Shown piece after piece: positions 1 through 7,998 of a stretch of DNA of 64,000 nucleotides; the stretch's first letter is position 1, and each line of letters begins with the position of its first letter. This DNA is from Desulfovibrio sp. (GTDB lineage: Bacteria; Desulfobacterota; Desulfovibrionia; Desulfovibrionales; Desulfovibrionaceae). The position numbers and the translations under genes were made by a program. The stretch lies in the NCBI GenBank assembly GCA_022839785.1, contig JALHJW010000008.1, forward strand, positions 62,001 to 126,000, read 5' to 3'. Under the pieces are notes generated by a model. It saw nothing but the letters and a program-made list of their open reading frames with translations, had not been told where the DNA came from and made no database searches.

Positions 1-2871
1 GTGCTCTTCCTGCTCATGCACTACGGCCTGCTTCCCAAGGCCGATGTGCGGGACCCCGTGGAACGGATGAACTATTTTCGCCGTTTGGATCTGAAGCTCA
101 TGCAGGCGCATTGCGACGGAAAACTCGGCGGGCCGGATGAAATCCGGCGCGCACGGTTGACGCTGCCGTATCGGCTCCGCGCGGCCGCGCTCGACAGGCC
201 GCTTGCTCCGGAAGAATCGGGGCGCGCCATCTACCATTTGGCGCACCGGCGCGGTTTTGCGACCAACCGCAAGTCTCCGCCGAAGAAGGGCGAGGAGGAT
301 GGCAAGGTGCAGGGGTCCATCAAGGGATTGGACGCCGCCATGCAGTCCGTCGGTGCTCGGACGTACGGAGAATATTTCTCCAGGCTGGACCCGGAGGAGG
401 AGCGCATCCGGAACCGCTATACGGCGCGTGAGCGCTACATGGCCGAGTTTGATCGCATCTGGGAAGCTCAGGCACGACACCACCCGGAAATTTTCACCGA
501 AAGGGCGCGAACCAAGATCAGGAAGGCGGTGTTCGCGCAGAAGCCGCTCAAAAGCGTGCGCGACCTCATCGGCCGCTGCTCTCTGGAGGCGAACAGGCGA
601 CGCGCTCCATGGGCCGATTTTTCGGCGCAGCGTTTCCGCATGCTGCAACGGGTCAACGATCTTCTGGTGGTGGAGGGCCCTGGCCGGGAGCGGGCGCTGA
701 CCACGGAGGAACGAGACAAGCTTCTCGCTGCCCTGGACCGGCAGGGGAGCATGGAATTCACCAAGGCGCGCAAGCTCCTCGGGCTTGCCGGCACGACGTT
801 CAATCTCGAAGCCGGCGGCGAGAAGAAGTTGCCGGGCAATACGCTCAACGCACGCCTTTCCGGAGTTTTCGGCGAAGCGTGGCACGCCTTTTCCCCGGAG
901 CGGCAGGAGGCCATCCTTCAGGATATGCGCTCCATCCAGAACGAAGACCATCTGGAACGCCGGGGCAAGGAGGTATGGGGCCTCGCTCCGTCCGAAGCCA
1001 AGCGATTCGCGGAGACGAGGCTGGAAGCGGGATACGCCAGACATTGCCGCAAGGCCATGCGAGCCCTCATGGCCCGCATGGAGGACGGAACGGCCTATGC
1101 CACGGCAAAAAAAGCGTTGTATCCGAGATCATCCGAGACGCGACGCATGGAGCGCCTGCCGCCGCTCGCGTCCTGGGCGGGCCGGGACATGCGAAATCCC
1201 ATCGTGAGCCGTTGCCTGAACGAGTTGCGCAAGGTGGTCAACGCCATCATTGAGCGTTTCGGCCCGCCCTCCATCATCCGGGTGGAGTTGGCGCGCGACC
1301 TCAAGCGGAGCGCCCCGGAGCGCGAACGCGCCTGGAAGCGCAATCGGGAGAATCAGCGCCAGCGCGTGGAGGCGGCCGCGATTCTCGCCCGCGAGCACCG
1401 CATGATCGACCCTCGGCGATCAGACATCGAGAAGGCCATGCTGGCCATCGAGTGCGGCATGACCTGTCCCTACACCGGCGAGCACTTCGGCTGGGAGGAC
1501 CTCTTTTCTTCCCCGCCACGGGTGGACGTGGAGCACATCCTGCCTTTCAGTCGTGCGCTAGACAACACCTACCTGAACAAAACCCTGTGCATGGCGCGCG
1601 AGAACCGGGAACGCAAGCGTGGCCGGACACCCCACGAGGCCTACCACGGCACGCCCGGGTGGGAGGCTATCCTGGAGCGGGTGAAATCCTTCCAGACGGA
1701 CGAGCGCACCGTACGGGCGAAACTGAGGCGTTTCCTCAGCGAGGACGTCAGCGAGGAGGCGACCATCGATCGTCTCCTCACGGACACGCGCTACGCCGCC
1801 CGTCTGGCCGTGGAGTATCTGGGCGTGCTTTACGGCGACGAGGCCCTGATCCGCATCGAAACCTGCACCGGCGGCACCACCGCGCACCTGCGCAAGCGCT
1901 GGGGATTGTCCGGAATTCTCGGGGGCGAGGGCAAGAACCGCGCGGATCATCGCCACCACGCGGTCGATGCCATGGTCGTGGGGTTGACGTCCCGGTCGGC
2001 GGTGAAGCGTTTGTCGGACGCGGCCGTCAGGGCCGAGGAGTTGCGCCTGGATCGTCTGACCGCCGAGGTGCCCCTGCCCTGGCCGGAATTCCCCGAGGAG
2101 GCGCGATTGGCCCTTTCGGGCGTCGTCGCCTCGCACCGGGTGCGCAAGCGGGCGCGGGGCGCGTTGCACGAAGACACGACCTATGGTCGGCCGAGACGCG
2201 AGGGGGGCGGCGTGGTGGCCCGCAAGGCGCTGGATGAGCTGCAAGATACGCCCAGGGCTGTCAACGCCGTGTCCCGCATCATCGACCCGGCGGTGCGGGC
2301 CGCCGTGGCCGGGGCGGCTGGCGGCAATCCCAAAAAGGCTTTCCGTGACCCCGAGCAACTCCCATTGCTTGGAAAGCATCCCATCCGGCGCGCGCGCGTC
2401 GAGCTGGCCAGGCAGCCGGTGGCCGTGGGAACGGGGGCGGGCGAGCGTCTGGTCATGCCGGGCAACAACCACCATGTGGAGATATTCGCCTTCGAGGAAC
2501 GCGGAAAGACCATCTGGAAGGGCCGCATGGTGACCATGCTGGAGGCCTGCCGCAGGCGCATCGCGGGCGTGCCGCTCGTGGACCGTGTCTGGGAGGAGGG
2601 AGTTTTCGTCTTTTCCCTGGCAGGCGGGGAGGTGCTGGAGGTTGAGTACGGAGAGCGGAGGGAATTGGTTATTGTCCGAACAATCTCAGATGAAAAAGGC
2701 GGGCGATATGTTAAGGGAATTCGCCTCAACGACGCACGTCCGTTTACGTCCATCAGTCCCCAAAATAAAGAAAACGGCTTTTTCAAATACAGTCTTAAAC
2801 AACTCGGGGAAATCAAGGCGCGCAAGGTTTCCCTCTCGCCGCTGGGGCATGTGAGGAGCGCCAATGACTGA
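1..2871 (+). CDS. cas9: Type II-C Cas9 endonuclease, 5' end cut by the window edge
   Basis: RNA-guided DNA endonuclease of a type II-C CRISPR system. The visible 956 residues open inside the recognition lobe, with the arginine-rich bridge helix around residues 48-92 (RLRAAALDR, YHLAHRRGFATNRKS). RuvC-II is IRVELARDL with Glu429. The HNH domain has DVEHILPFSRALDN with His512. RuvC-III is HHAVDAM with His653 and Asp656. The C-terminal lobe contains GNNHHVEIF, a signature of compact Cas9s. The RuvC-I strand with its catalytic Asp is missing because the gene begins upstream, so the GTG at base 1 is not the true start. About 60-90 residues are probably absent, giving a full protein of roughly 1,030-1,050 residues, a II-C size. 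The stop overlaps the cas1 start by 8 bp. The last 70 codons are much more AT-rich than the rest. Confidence 0.96.
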   Translation: MLFLLMHYGLLPKADVRDPVERMNYFRRLDLKLMQAHCDGKLGGPDEIRRARLTLPYRLRAAALDRPLAPEESGRAIYHLAHRRGFATNRKSPPKKGEEDGKVQGSIKGLDAAMQSVGARTYGEYFSRLDPEEERIRNRYTARERYMAEFDRIWEAQARHHPEIFTERARTKIRKAVFAQKPLKSVRDLIGRCSLEANRRRAPWADFSAQRFRMLQRVNDLLVVEGPGRERALTTEERDKLLAALDRQGSMEFTKARKLLGLAGTTFNLEAGGEKKLPGNTLNARLSGVFGEAWHAFSPERQEAILQDMRSIQNEDHLERRGKEVWGLAPSEAKRFAETRLEAGYARHCRKAMRALMARMEDGTAYATAKKALYPRSSETRRMERLPPLASWAGRDMRNPIVSRCLNELRKVVNAIIERFGPPSIIRVELARDLKRSAPERERAWKRNRENQRQRVEAAAILAREHRMIDPRRSDIEKAMLAIECGMTCPYTGEHFGWEDLFSSPPRVDVEHILPFSRALDNTYLNKTLCMARENRERKRGRTPHEAYHGTPGWEAILERVKSFQTDERTVRAKLRRFLSEDVSEEATIDRLLTDTRYAARLAVEYLGVLYGDEALIRIETCTGGTTAHLRKRWGLSGILGGEGKNRADHRHHAVDAMVVGLTSRSAVKRLSDAAVRAEELRLDRLTAEVPLPWPEFPEEARLALSGVVASHRVRKRARGALHEDTTYGRPRREGGGVVARKALDELQDTPRAVNAVSRIIDPAVRAAVAGAAGGNPKKAFRDPEQLPLLGKHPIRRARVELARQPVAVGTGAGERLVMPGNNHHVEIFAFEERGKTIWKGRMVTMLEACRRRIAGVPLVDRVWEEGVFVFSLAGGEVLEVEYGERRELVIVRTISDEKGGRYVKGIRLNDARPFTSISPQNKENGFFKYSLKQLGEIKARKVSLSPLGHVRSAND

Positions 2872-3805
2872 GCGCGTCCTGGACATTGCCGAGGGACCGG
2901 CCCGCCTGTCCGTGGATCTCGGGCGCATCGTGGCGCGAATCGGCGGCCAGACGGTCGCCATCCAGGCCGAGGAACTGGCCGCGGTGGTCGTCTCCGCGCC
3001 CGGCGTGACGTATACCCATGCGGTGCTCGCCGCGCTTGCCGAGGCCGGGGTTCCCTTTGTCTGTTGCGACGAACGGCGCATGCCCTCGGGCCTGATGCTG
3101 CCCCTGCGCGGCAACGACACCCAGGCGGAGCGTTTTCGCGCCCAGGCGGCCATGCGTCCGCCGCTCAAAAAGCGGCTCTGGCGGCAGCTCGTGGTCGCCA
3201 AGATACGCTCTCAGGCGGCGGCCTTGCGGCGTCTGGGCAAGGAGCCGGGGCACATGGGCGCCTTGTGGCGGAGGGTGCGCTCGGGCGATCCCGACAACGT
3301 GGAAGGGCAGGCGGCCAGGTTGTACTGGCCGATTCTGTTCGGCGACTCCCGTTTCCGGCGCGATCCCGGCGGAGGCGGCCCGAACGGCCTGCTCAACTAC
3401 GGCTACGCGGTGCTGCGGGCCATGGCCGCCCGCGCGGTATGCGCGGCGGGCCTGCACCCGTCCCTGGGCCTGCATCACCATAACCGCCACGACGCCTTCT
3501 GCCTGGTCAACGACATGATGGAGCCCTGGCGTCCCCTGGTGGACGAGACCGCTGCACGCATCGCCACCGCGCGCGAACTTTCGGGAGAAGAGGCCGATGG
3601 CGTGAGCATCGCCGACAAGCGTCGTCTGCTGGGTGATCTCACGGCTCGCCGGAAGTTCGACGGCGAATGCCGCCGCCTGTCGGAGGCGCTGCGCCGCGCG
3701 TGCGTCTCCCTGGCGGAAGCGGCCTTGCGCGGGGATGGGACGTTGGATTTGTGGGAGGGAGGAACCCTCTGTGCGAATACCGAAGAAACCGAAGACGGCG
3801 TCTGA
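2864..3805 (+). CDS. cas1: CRISPR integrase Cas1 (type II)
   Basis: Metal-dependent integrase that, with Cas2, inserts new spacers. It has 313 residues, the normal size for type II Cas1. The N-terminal beta domain (about 1-75) precedes the helical catalytic domain. Metal-ligand regions are NVEGQAARLYW (Glu near residue 147) and LGLHHHNRHDAFCLVNDMME (His and Glu near residues 205-222). The ATG lies inside the last codons of cas9 (8 bp overlap), which implies translational coupling. The last 35 bp overlap the cas2 start. The order cas9-cas1-cas2 with no cas4 or csn2 in the window is that of subtype II-C. Confidence 0.96.
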   Translation: MTERVLDIAEGPARLSVDLGRIVARIGGQTVAIQAEELAAVVVSAPGVTYTHAVLAALAEAGVPFVCCDERRMPSGLMLPLRGNDTQAERFRAQAAMRPPLKKRLWRQLVVAKIRSQAAALRRLGKEPGHMGALWRRVRSGDPDNVEGQAARLYWPILFGDSRFRRDPGGGGPNGLLNYGYAVLRAMAARAVCAAGLHPSLGLHHHNRHDAFCLVNDMMEPWRPLVDETAARIATARELSGEEADGVSIADKRRLLGDLTARRKFDGECRRLSEALRRACVSLAEAALRGDGTLDLWEGGTLCANTEETEDGV

Positions 3806-4130
3806 AACCTCGGGGTACAAGACCGTGTGGCTGCTGGCCTGTTTCGATCTGCCGGTGAAAACCAAGACCCAGCGGACGGCCGCCGCTCGTTTCCGCAATA
3901 CCTTGGTGCAGTACGGCTTCATTAGGCTCCAGTACTCTGTCTACGCGCGCTTTTTCGAGAGCGACCGCAATGCCGATCGCTACCGGAGCGTGATCCGAAG
4001 CGCACTCCCCGAGGAAGGACAGGTGCGCGTCCTGTATGTGACGGACAAGCAATTTGCCCGCATGGAGATTTTTGAGGGGGAAAAGCGGCCGGAACCCGAA
4101 AAACCGCCGGAGCAGTTGTTGCTTTTTTGA
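3771..4130 (+). CDS. cas2: CRISPR adaptation protein Cas2
   Basis: Structural partner of Cas1 in spacer integration. It has 119 residues with the ferredoxin-like fold of Cas2: LLACFDLPVKTK (beta1 with the conserved Asp), LQYSVYARFFES, then VRVLYVTDKQFARMEIFEG and a proline-rich tail. The reading frame is open further upstream, but GTG at 3771 is chosen because GGAGGGAGG at 3754-3762 sits 8 bp before it and homology begins there. The gene overlaps the end of cas1 by 35 bp. The stop codon is 12 bp from the A-run that becomes the terminator U-tract of the array on the other strand, so cas2 and the array transcripts converge. Confidence 0.95.
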   Translation: MRIPKKPKTASETSGYKTVWLLACFDLPVKTKTQRTAAARFRNTLVQYGFIRLQYSVYARFFESDRNADRYRSVIRSALPEEGQVRVLYVTDKQFARMEIFEGEKRPEPEKPPEQLLLF

Positions 4131-4142
4131 TGCTCCAAGGCC

Positions 4143-4191
4143 AAAAAATCAATTACACTCAATGGGTTACGTCCCCAAAGAGTGTAATTGA
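4143..4191 (-). terminator. Terminator of the CRISPR array, built partly from the first repeat
   Basis: TCAATTACACT at 4149-4159 is an exact inverted copy of the first 11 bp of the repeat at 4181-4191. With C4160-G4180 added it gives a 12 bp stem, then a 2x2 A/A internal loop, then a 4 bp TGGG/CCCA stem closed by a 7-nt loop. On the minus strand the hairpin is followed by TTTTTT (4148-4143). This is the layout of an intrinsic terminator for minus-strand transcription and ends array transcripts just short of cas2. There is no U-run on the plus-strand side. Function is inferred from structure only. Confidence 0.75.
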
Positions 4192-4216
4192 GGCGGGATT
4201 TACGTCAAGTCACAAC
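4181..4216 (-). promoter_or_regulatory. Promoter-like element inside each CRISPR repeat (first repeat shown)
   Basis: On the minus strand, repeat positions 9-14 read TTGACG (5 of 6 to the sigma70 -35 box) and positions 31-36 read TACACT (4 of 6 to the -10 box), separated by 16 bp. Initiation about 7 bp past the -10 would fall inside the adjoining spacer and leave about 24 nt of guide. The same element recurs in all 28 intact repeats. Repeat-embedded promoters producing short crRNAs without RNase III are established for the Neisseria meningitidis II-C system. Activity here is inferred. Confidence 0.6.
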
Positions 4217-6023
4217 GGATGCCGAGGGCGCGGTGCACCGCTGGCTAGTGTAATTGAGGCGGGATTTACGTCAAGTCACAACACATGGTCGTCGAGACGG
4301 CGCAAGACAAGGAGTGTAATTGAGGCGGGATTTACGTCAAGTCACAACCTCCGGCGGCGTGCGCAGGAGGAGCGTGCCAGTGTAATTGAGGCGGGATTTA
4401 CGTCAAGTCACAACGGGGCCGTGGAGCTGGTGCGCAGCATCTGCAGTGTAATTGAGGCGGGATTTACGTCAAGTCACAACCGAAGGCGGCGGGCGGCGCG
4501 GTGGAGTTCAAGTGTAATTGAGGCGGGATTTACGTCAAGTCACAACTGGGGGTCTGCTGGAGACGGAGCCCGGCGAGTGTAATTGAGGCGGGATTTACGT
4601 CAAGTCACAACCTCCCCCGGCGTCTGCCGAGTGTGCGGGGAGTGTAATTGAGGCGGGATTTACGTCAAGTCACAACCGGAGCACCTGGGGCAATTCCGTG
4701 GGCGCGAGTGTAATTGAGGCGGGATTTACGTCAAGTCACAACTGCTGGACACCAGGACCGGGCAGACAGCGTAGTGTAATTGAGGCGGGATTTACGTCAA
4801 GTCACAACTCCGCGCTCCGGCCTACGCCGTGCGCTACTAGTGTAATTGAGGCGGGATTTACGTCAAGTCACAACCGATCCGACGCGCGGCCACAAGCTGG
4901 GGCAGTGTAATTGAGGCGGGATTTACGTCAAGTCACAACGGGCTCTTCCCATGACCGCACGCCCCCCGTAGTGTAATTGAGGCGGGATTTACGTCAAGTC
5001 ACAACGCCAGGGCTTCGTTATACTGCTGGTCCCACAGTGTAATTGAGGCGGGATTTACGTCAAGTCACAACCTCTTCGGCCAGGCCGGAAAGGAGCTTGG
5101 AGTGTAATTGAGGCGGGATTTACGTCAAGTCACAACAGGCCGGGCGCGGCAGCGTGGCGGCCAGCAAGTGTAATTGAGGCGGGATTTACGTCAAGTCACA
5201 ACCCAGGAAGGCCACCTCGATGGTGTCGATCTAGTGTAATTGAGGCGGGATTTACGTCAAGTCACAACTAGAAACGCACCCGTTCGCCCGCCAGGTCGAG
5301 TGTAATTGAGGCGGGATTTACGTCAAGTCACAACTCCGAGGCGTGCGCGGTGAGCTCTACCCCTAGTGTAATTGAGGCGGGATTTACGTCAAGTCACAAC
5401 CGGATCCGTCAACACCCTGGGCACGCCGGGAGTGTAATTGAGGCGGGATTTACGTCAAGTCACAACGTCAAATCCATCACCATCCCCCAAACAGCAAGTG
5501 TAATTGAGGCGGGATTTACGTCAAGTCACAACATAAACCCCGCGCAGGTCTTGCAGTTCGGAGTGTAATTGAGGCGGGATTTACGTCAAGTCACAACCCT
5601 CGGCCTTGAGAGGGTTTGTGCGGCGCTAGTGTAATTGAGGCGGGATTTACGTCAAGTCACAACGGGGAGCCTCGGCGTGTCCTGGGCTGTGGAAGTGTAA
5701 TTGAGGCGGGATTTACGTCAAGTCACAACCGGACAGCAACGGGACGCTCACGGCGACGGAGTGTAATTGAGGCGGGATTTACGTCAAGTCACAACAGGAA
5801 TGGCTCGCAGAAACAAAAGAAGAGCAGTGTAATTGAGGCGGGATTTACGTCAAGTCACAACTCCGCGGCGTGCGCGGTGAGCTCTACCCCTAGTGTAATT
5901 GAGGCGGGATTTACGTCAAGTCACAACAGCGCGTGCGCGTGATGGCTGTCAACGCCTAGTGTAATTGAGGCGGGATTTACGTCAAGTCACAACCCAGGGG
6001 CCCATTTGAAATCGTCCGGTGTA

Positions 6024-6066
6024 AGTGTAATTGAGGCTGGATTTACGATTTACGTCAAGTCACAAC
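6024..6066 (-). repeat. Decayed terminal CRISPR repeat with a 7 bp internal duplication
   Basis: The unit at the cas-distal end is 43 bp instead of 36. GATTTAC is duplicated in tandem and one C of the GGCGGG core is T. On the minus strand the insertion widens the gap between TTGACG and TACACT from 16 to 23 bp, so its embedded promoter should be dead. By the usual rule a decayed repeat marks the oldest end of an array. Confidence 0.9.
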
Positions 6067-6096
6067 CGCAATGAAGACGCCTCAACGGACGGTACG

Positions 6097-6112
6097 AGTG
6101 GAACTGAGGCGG
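6097..6112 (-). repeat. Remnant of a further CRISPR repeat
   Basis: AGTGGAACTGAGGCGG matches the first 16 bases of the repeat at 14 positions. It begins exactly 30 bp after the decayed repeat ends at 6066, which is one spacer length. The rest of the unit is not recognisable, although GGATTTC follows after about 12 bp. It indicates that the array once extended further toward ridA. Confidence 0.6.
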
Positions 6113-6196
6113 TTTCCTGCCGCCGGATTTCCTGGTAGACGTGCCGGAGCCGGGCGTCGGCCCGGCGTCTTCACCCCAGCCGAACCGAGGGTATCC

Positions 6197-6583
6197 ATGG
6201 ACAAGCGCATCGTCTCCACGAACAACGCCCCGGCCGCCATCGGGCCGTATTCCCAGGCCGTGGCCGCGAACGGCTTCGTTTTCTGCTCCGGCCAGCTGCC
6301 CATCGATCCGGCCACGGGCGAACTCGCGTCCGGCGGCGCGGCCGGGCAGGCCGAGCAGGCCCTGAAGAACCTTGCCGCCGTGCTGGAGGCCGCCGGGACG
6401 AGCCTTTCGGGCGTGCTCAAGACCACCTGCTTCCTGGCCGACATGGCCGACTTCGCGGCCTTCAACGCGGTCTACGCCAAGTACTTCAGCGCCGATTTCC
6501 CGGCCCGCTCCACCTTCCAGGTGGCGGCCCTGCCCAAGGGCGCGCGGGTCGAGGTCGAGGCCGTGGCCGCGCTGCCCGGGTAG
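6197..6583 (+). CDS. ridA: RidA family enamine/imine deaminase
   Basis: Cytosolic trimer-forming enzyme that hydrolyses 2-aminoacrylate and related imines to ketoacids and ammonia. It has 128 residues, the family norm. Signatures are GPYSQAV (16-22), the arginine in ARSTFQVAALP (Arg104, substrate carboxylate binding) and Glu120 near the C-terminus. The frame is open back into the CRISPR array, but ATG 6197 with GAGG at 6187-6190 and homology from MDKRIVSTNNAP fix the start. It is 17 bp upstream of the serine deaminase gene, whose chemistry passes through 2-aminoacrylate, so a shared transcript makes metabolic sense. Confidence 0.95.
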   Translation: MDKRIVSTNNAPAAIGPYSQAVAANGFVFCSGQLPIDPATGELASGGAAGQAEQALKNLAAVLEAAGTSLSGVLKTTCFLADMADFAAFNAVYAKYFSADFPARSTFQVAALPKGARVEVEAVAALPG

Positions 6584-6600
6584 CGGACAGGACGCCGACC

Positions 6601-7995
6601 ATGCCGGAACGCCCCGAGCCCATCCGCACCTCGCTCTTCGAACTGTTCAAGATCGGGCCGGGGCCGTCCAGCTCGCACACCATGGGACCCATGCGCGCGG
6701 CCGGGATGTTCCTGGCCGAGGCCCGGGGCCTGCCCGCGGAAAGCCGCTCCCGGGCCGCGCGCCTCACCGTGCGCCTCTACGGCTCCCTGGCCGCCACGGG
6801 CCGGGGCCACGCCACGGACCGCGCCGTGGCCGCCGGGCTGCTCGGCTTCGCGCCCGAGGACTGCCCGCCCGACGTGCTCACCCGCCTGGACCTCTCGCCC
6901 CGCGCCTGCCACGCCCTGGATCTCGGCGACGCGCGCGTGCCCTTCGGCCCGGCGGACATCGACTTCGACGAGCTGACGCCGGTGCAGGGCCATCCCAACA
7001 CCCTGGATTTCATCCTCGGCGACGAACTGAGCCGGGAACTGCTGCGCCGCCGCTACACCTCGCCCGGCGGCGGCTTCGTGGACGACGGCCGGGCCCGCGA
7101 GGCCGAGCGTCCCGATCCCCCCCATCCCTACGCCAGCATGACCGGCCTGCGCGCGGCCCTGGAGGCCTCCGGCCTTGCCCTGCACGAGCTGCTGCTGGCC
7201 AACGAGTCCGCCCTGACCGGCGCGTCCGTGGCGGACATCGAGGAACGGCTGAACCGCGTCAAGGAGGTCATGCTCGACTGCACGACGCGCGGTCTGGCGG
7301 CCCAGGGACCGCTGCCCGGCCCCATCGGGCTGCAGCGCAAGGCCCGCGAGATCATGGAGCGCACGCGCAAGCGCCGCCACCAGGCCGAGCGGTTCATGCT
7401 GACCCTCTCGGCCTTCGCCCTGGCCGCCTCGGAGGAGAACGCCGCGGGCCACGTCATCGTCACCGCGCCCACGGCCGGGGCGGCGGGCGTCGTGCCCGCG
7501 GTGCTCCGGATCTGCAAGGAGATCAAGAAGCTGCCGCGCCGGGCGCTCCGGCAGGGGTTGCTGGCGGCCGGGGCCGTGGGCATGCTGGCCCGGCGGCAGG
7601 CTTCCATCTCCGGGGCCGAGGTGGGCTGCCAGGGCGAGGTCGGCGTGGCCTCGGCCATGGCCGCCGCCCTGGCGGCCGCGGCCCACGGGCTTTCCGCGGG
7701 CTGCGTGGAGAACGCCGCGGAATCTGCCTTGGAGCACCACCTCGGCCTGGTCTGCGACCCGGTCAAGGGCTACGTGCAGATCCCCTGCATCGAACGCAAC
7801 TCCATGGGCGCCATCAAGGCCTACAACGCCTTTCTCCTGGCCTCGGCCGTGCCGCAGGGGCACCACGTGGTCAGCCTGGACCGCGCCCTGCTGGCCATGC
7901 GCGACATCGGCCGCGACATCAGCCCCAAGTACCGCGAGACGTCGCGCGGCGGTCTGGCCGAGTGGGTGGACGCGGCGCCGGGCGGCGGGGACTGA
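6601..7995 (+). CDS. sdaA: L-serine ammonia-lyase (single-chain, iron-sulfur)
   Basis: Converts L-serine to pyruvate and ammonia with an oxygen-sensitive [4Fe-4S] cluster. It has 464 residues, matching single-chain SdaA. The N-terminal beta domain carries GPSSSHTMGPM (about 21-31). The catalytic alpha domain has EENAAGHVIVTAPTAGAAG, then the cysteine regions GCQGEVG, GCVENAAE, and GLVCDPVKG with IPCIERN, which supply the cluster ligands. It follows ridA by 17 bp in the same direction and ends 3 bp before the convergent end of the sensor kinase gene. It probably supplies pyruvate in an anaerobe that can ferment or respire serine. Confidence 0.95.
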   Translation: MPERPEPIRTSLFELFKIGPGPSSSHTMGPMRAAGMFLAEARGLPAESRSRAARLTVRLYGSLAATGRGHATDRAVAAGLLGFAPEDCPPDVLTRLDLSPRACHALDLGDARVPFGPADIDFDELTPVQGHPNTLDFILGDELSRELLRRRYTSPGGGFVDDGRAREAERPDPPHPYASMTGLRAALEASGLALHELLLANESALTGASVADIEERLNRVKEVMLDCTTRGLAAQGPLPGPIGLQRKAREIMERTRKRRHQAERFMLTLSAFALAASEENAAGHVIVTAPTAGAAGVVPAVLRICKEIKKLPRRALRQGLLAAGAVGMLARRQASISGAEVGCQGEVGVASAMAAALAAAAHGLSAGCVENAAESALEHHLGLVCDPVKGYVQIPCIERNSMGAIKAYNAFLLASAVPQGHHVVSLDRALLAMRDIGRDISPKYRETSRGGLAEWVDAAPGGGD

Positions 7996-7998
7996 GCG

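Larger units (their letters stand above)
4181..6066 (-). CRISPR. CRISPR array, 29 repeats of 36 bp and 28 spacers of 29-30 bp
   Basis: Repeats start at 4181, 4247, 4313, 4379, 4445, 4511, 4576, 4641, 4707, 4773, 4839, 4904, 4970, 5036, 5101, 5167, 5233, 5299, 5365, 5431, 5497, 5562, 5628, 5694, 5760, 5826, 5892, 5958 and 6024. The first 28 look identical. In crRNA sense (minus strand) the repeat begins GTTGTGACTTGACG and ends CCTCAATTACACT, resembling other II-C repeats that start GTTGT and end in a -10-like hexamer. Spacers are 30 bp, except six of 29 bp (at 4547, 4612, 4875, 5072, 5533 and one further short unit if the boundary is shifted). The last repeat is decayed. Spacers at 5335-5364 and 5862-5891 are near duplicates. 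The array lies directly downstream of cas2. Confidence 0.97.

Noticed and set aside
1..4130. Additional adaptation genes (cas4, csn2) or a tracrRNA within the locus
   Set aside because: No frame with Cas4 or Csn2 features exists here, and no anti-repeat to the GTTGTGACTTGACG part was seen. The tracrRNA probably lies upstream of the window.
4127..5942. Open frames across the CRISPR array encoding a repeated SVIEAGFTSSHN peptide
   Set aside because: They are translations of the 36 bp repeat plus spacers. The frame breaks whenever a spacer is 29 bp, and there are no ribosome binding sites.
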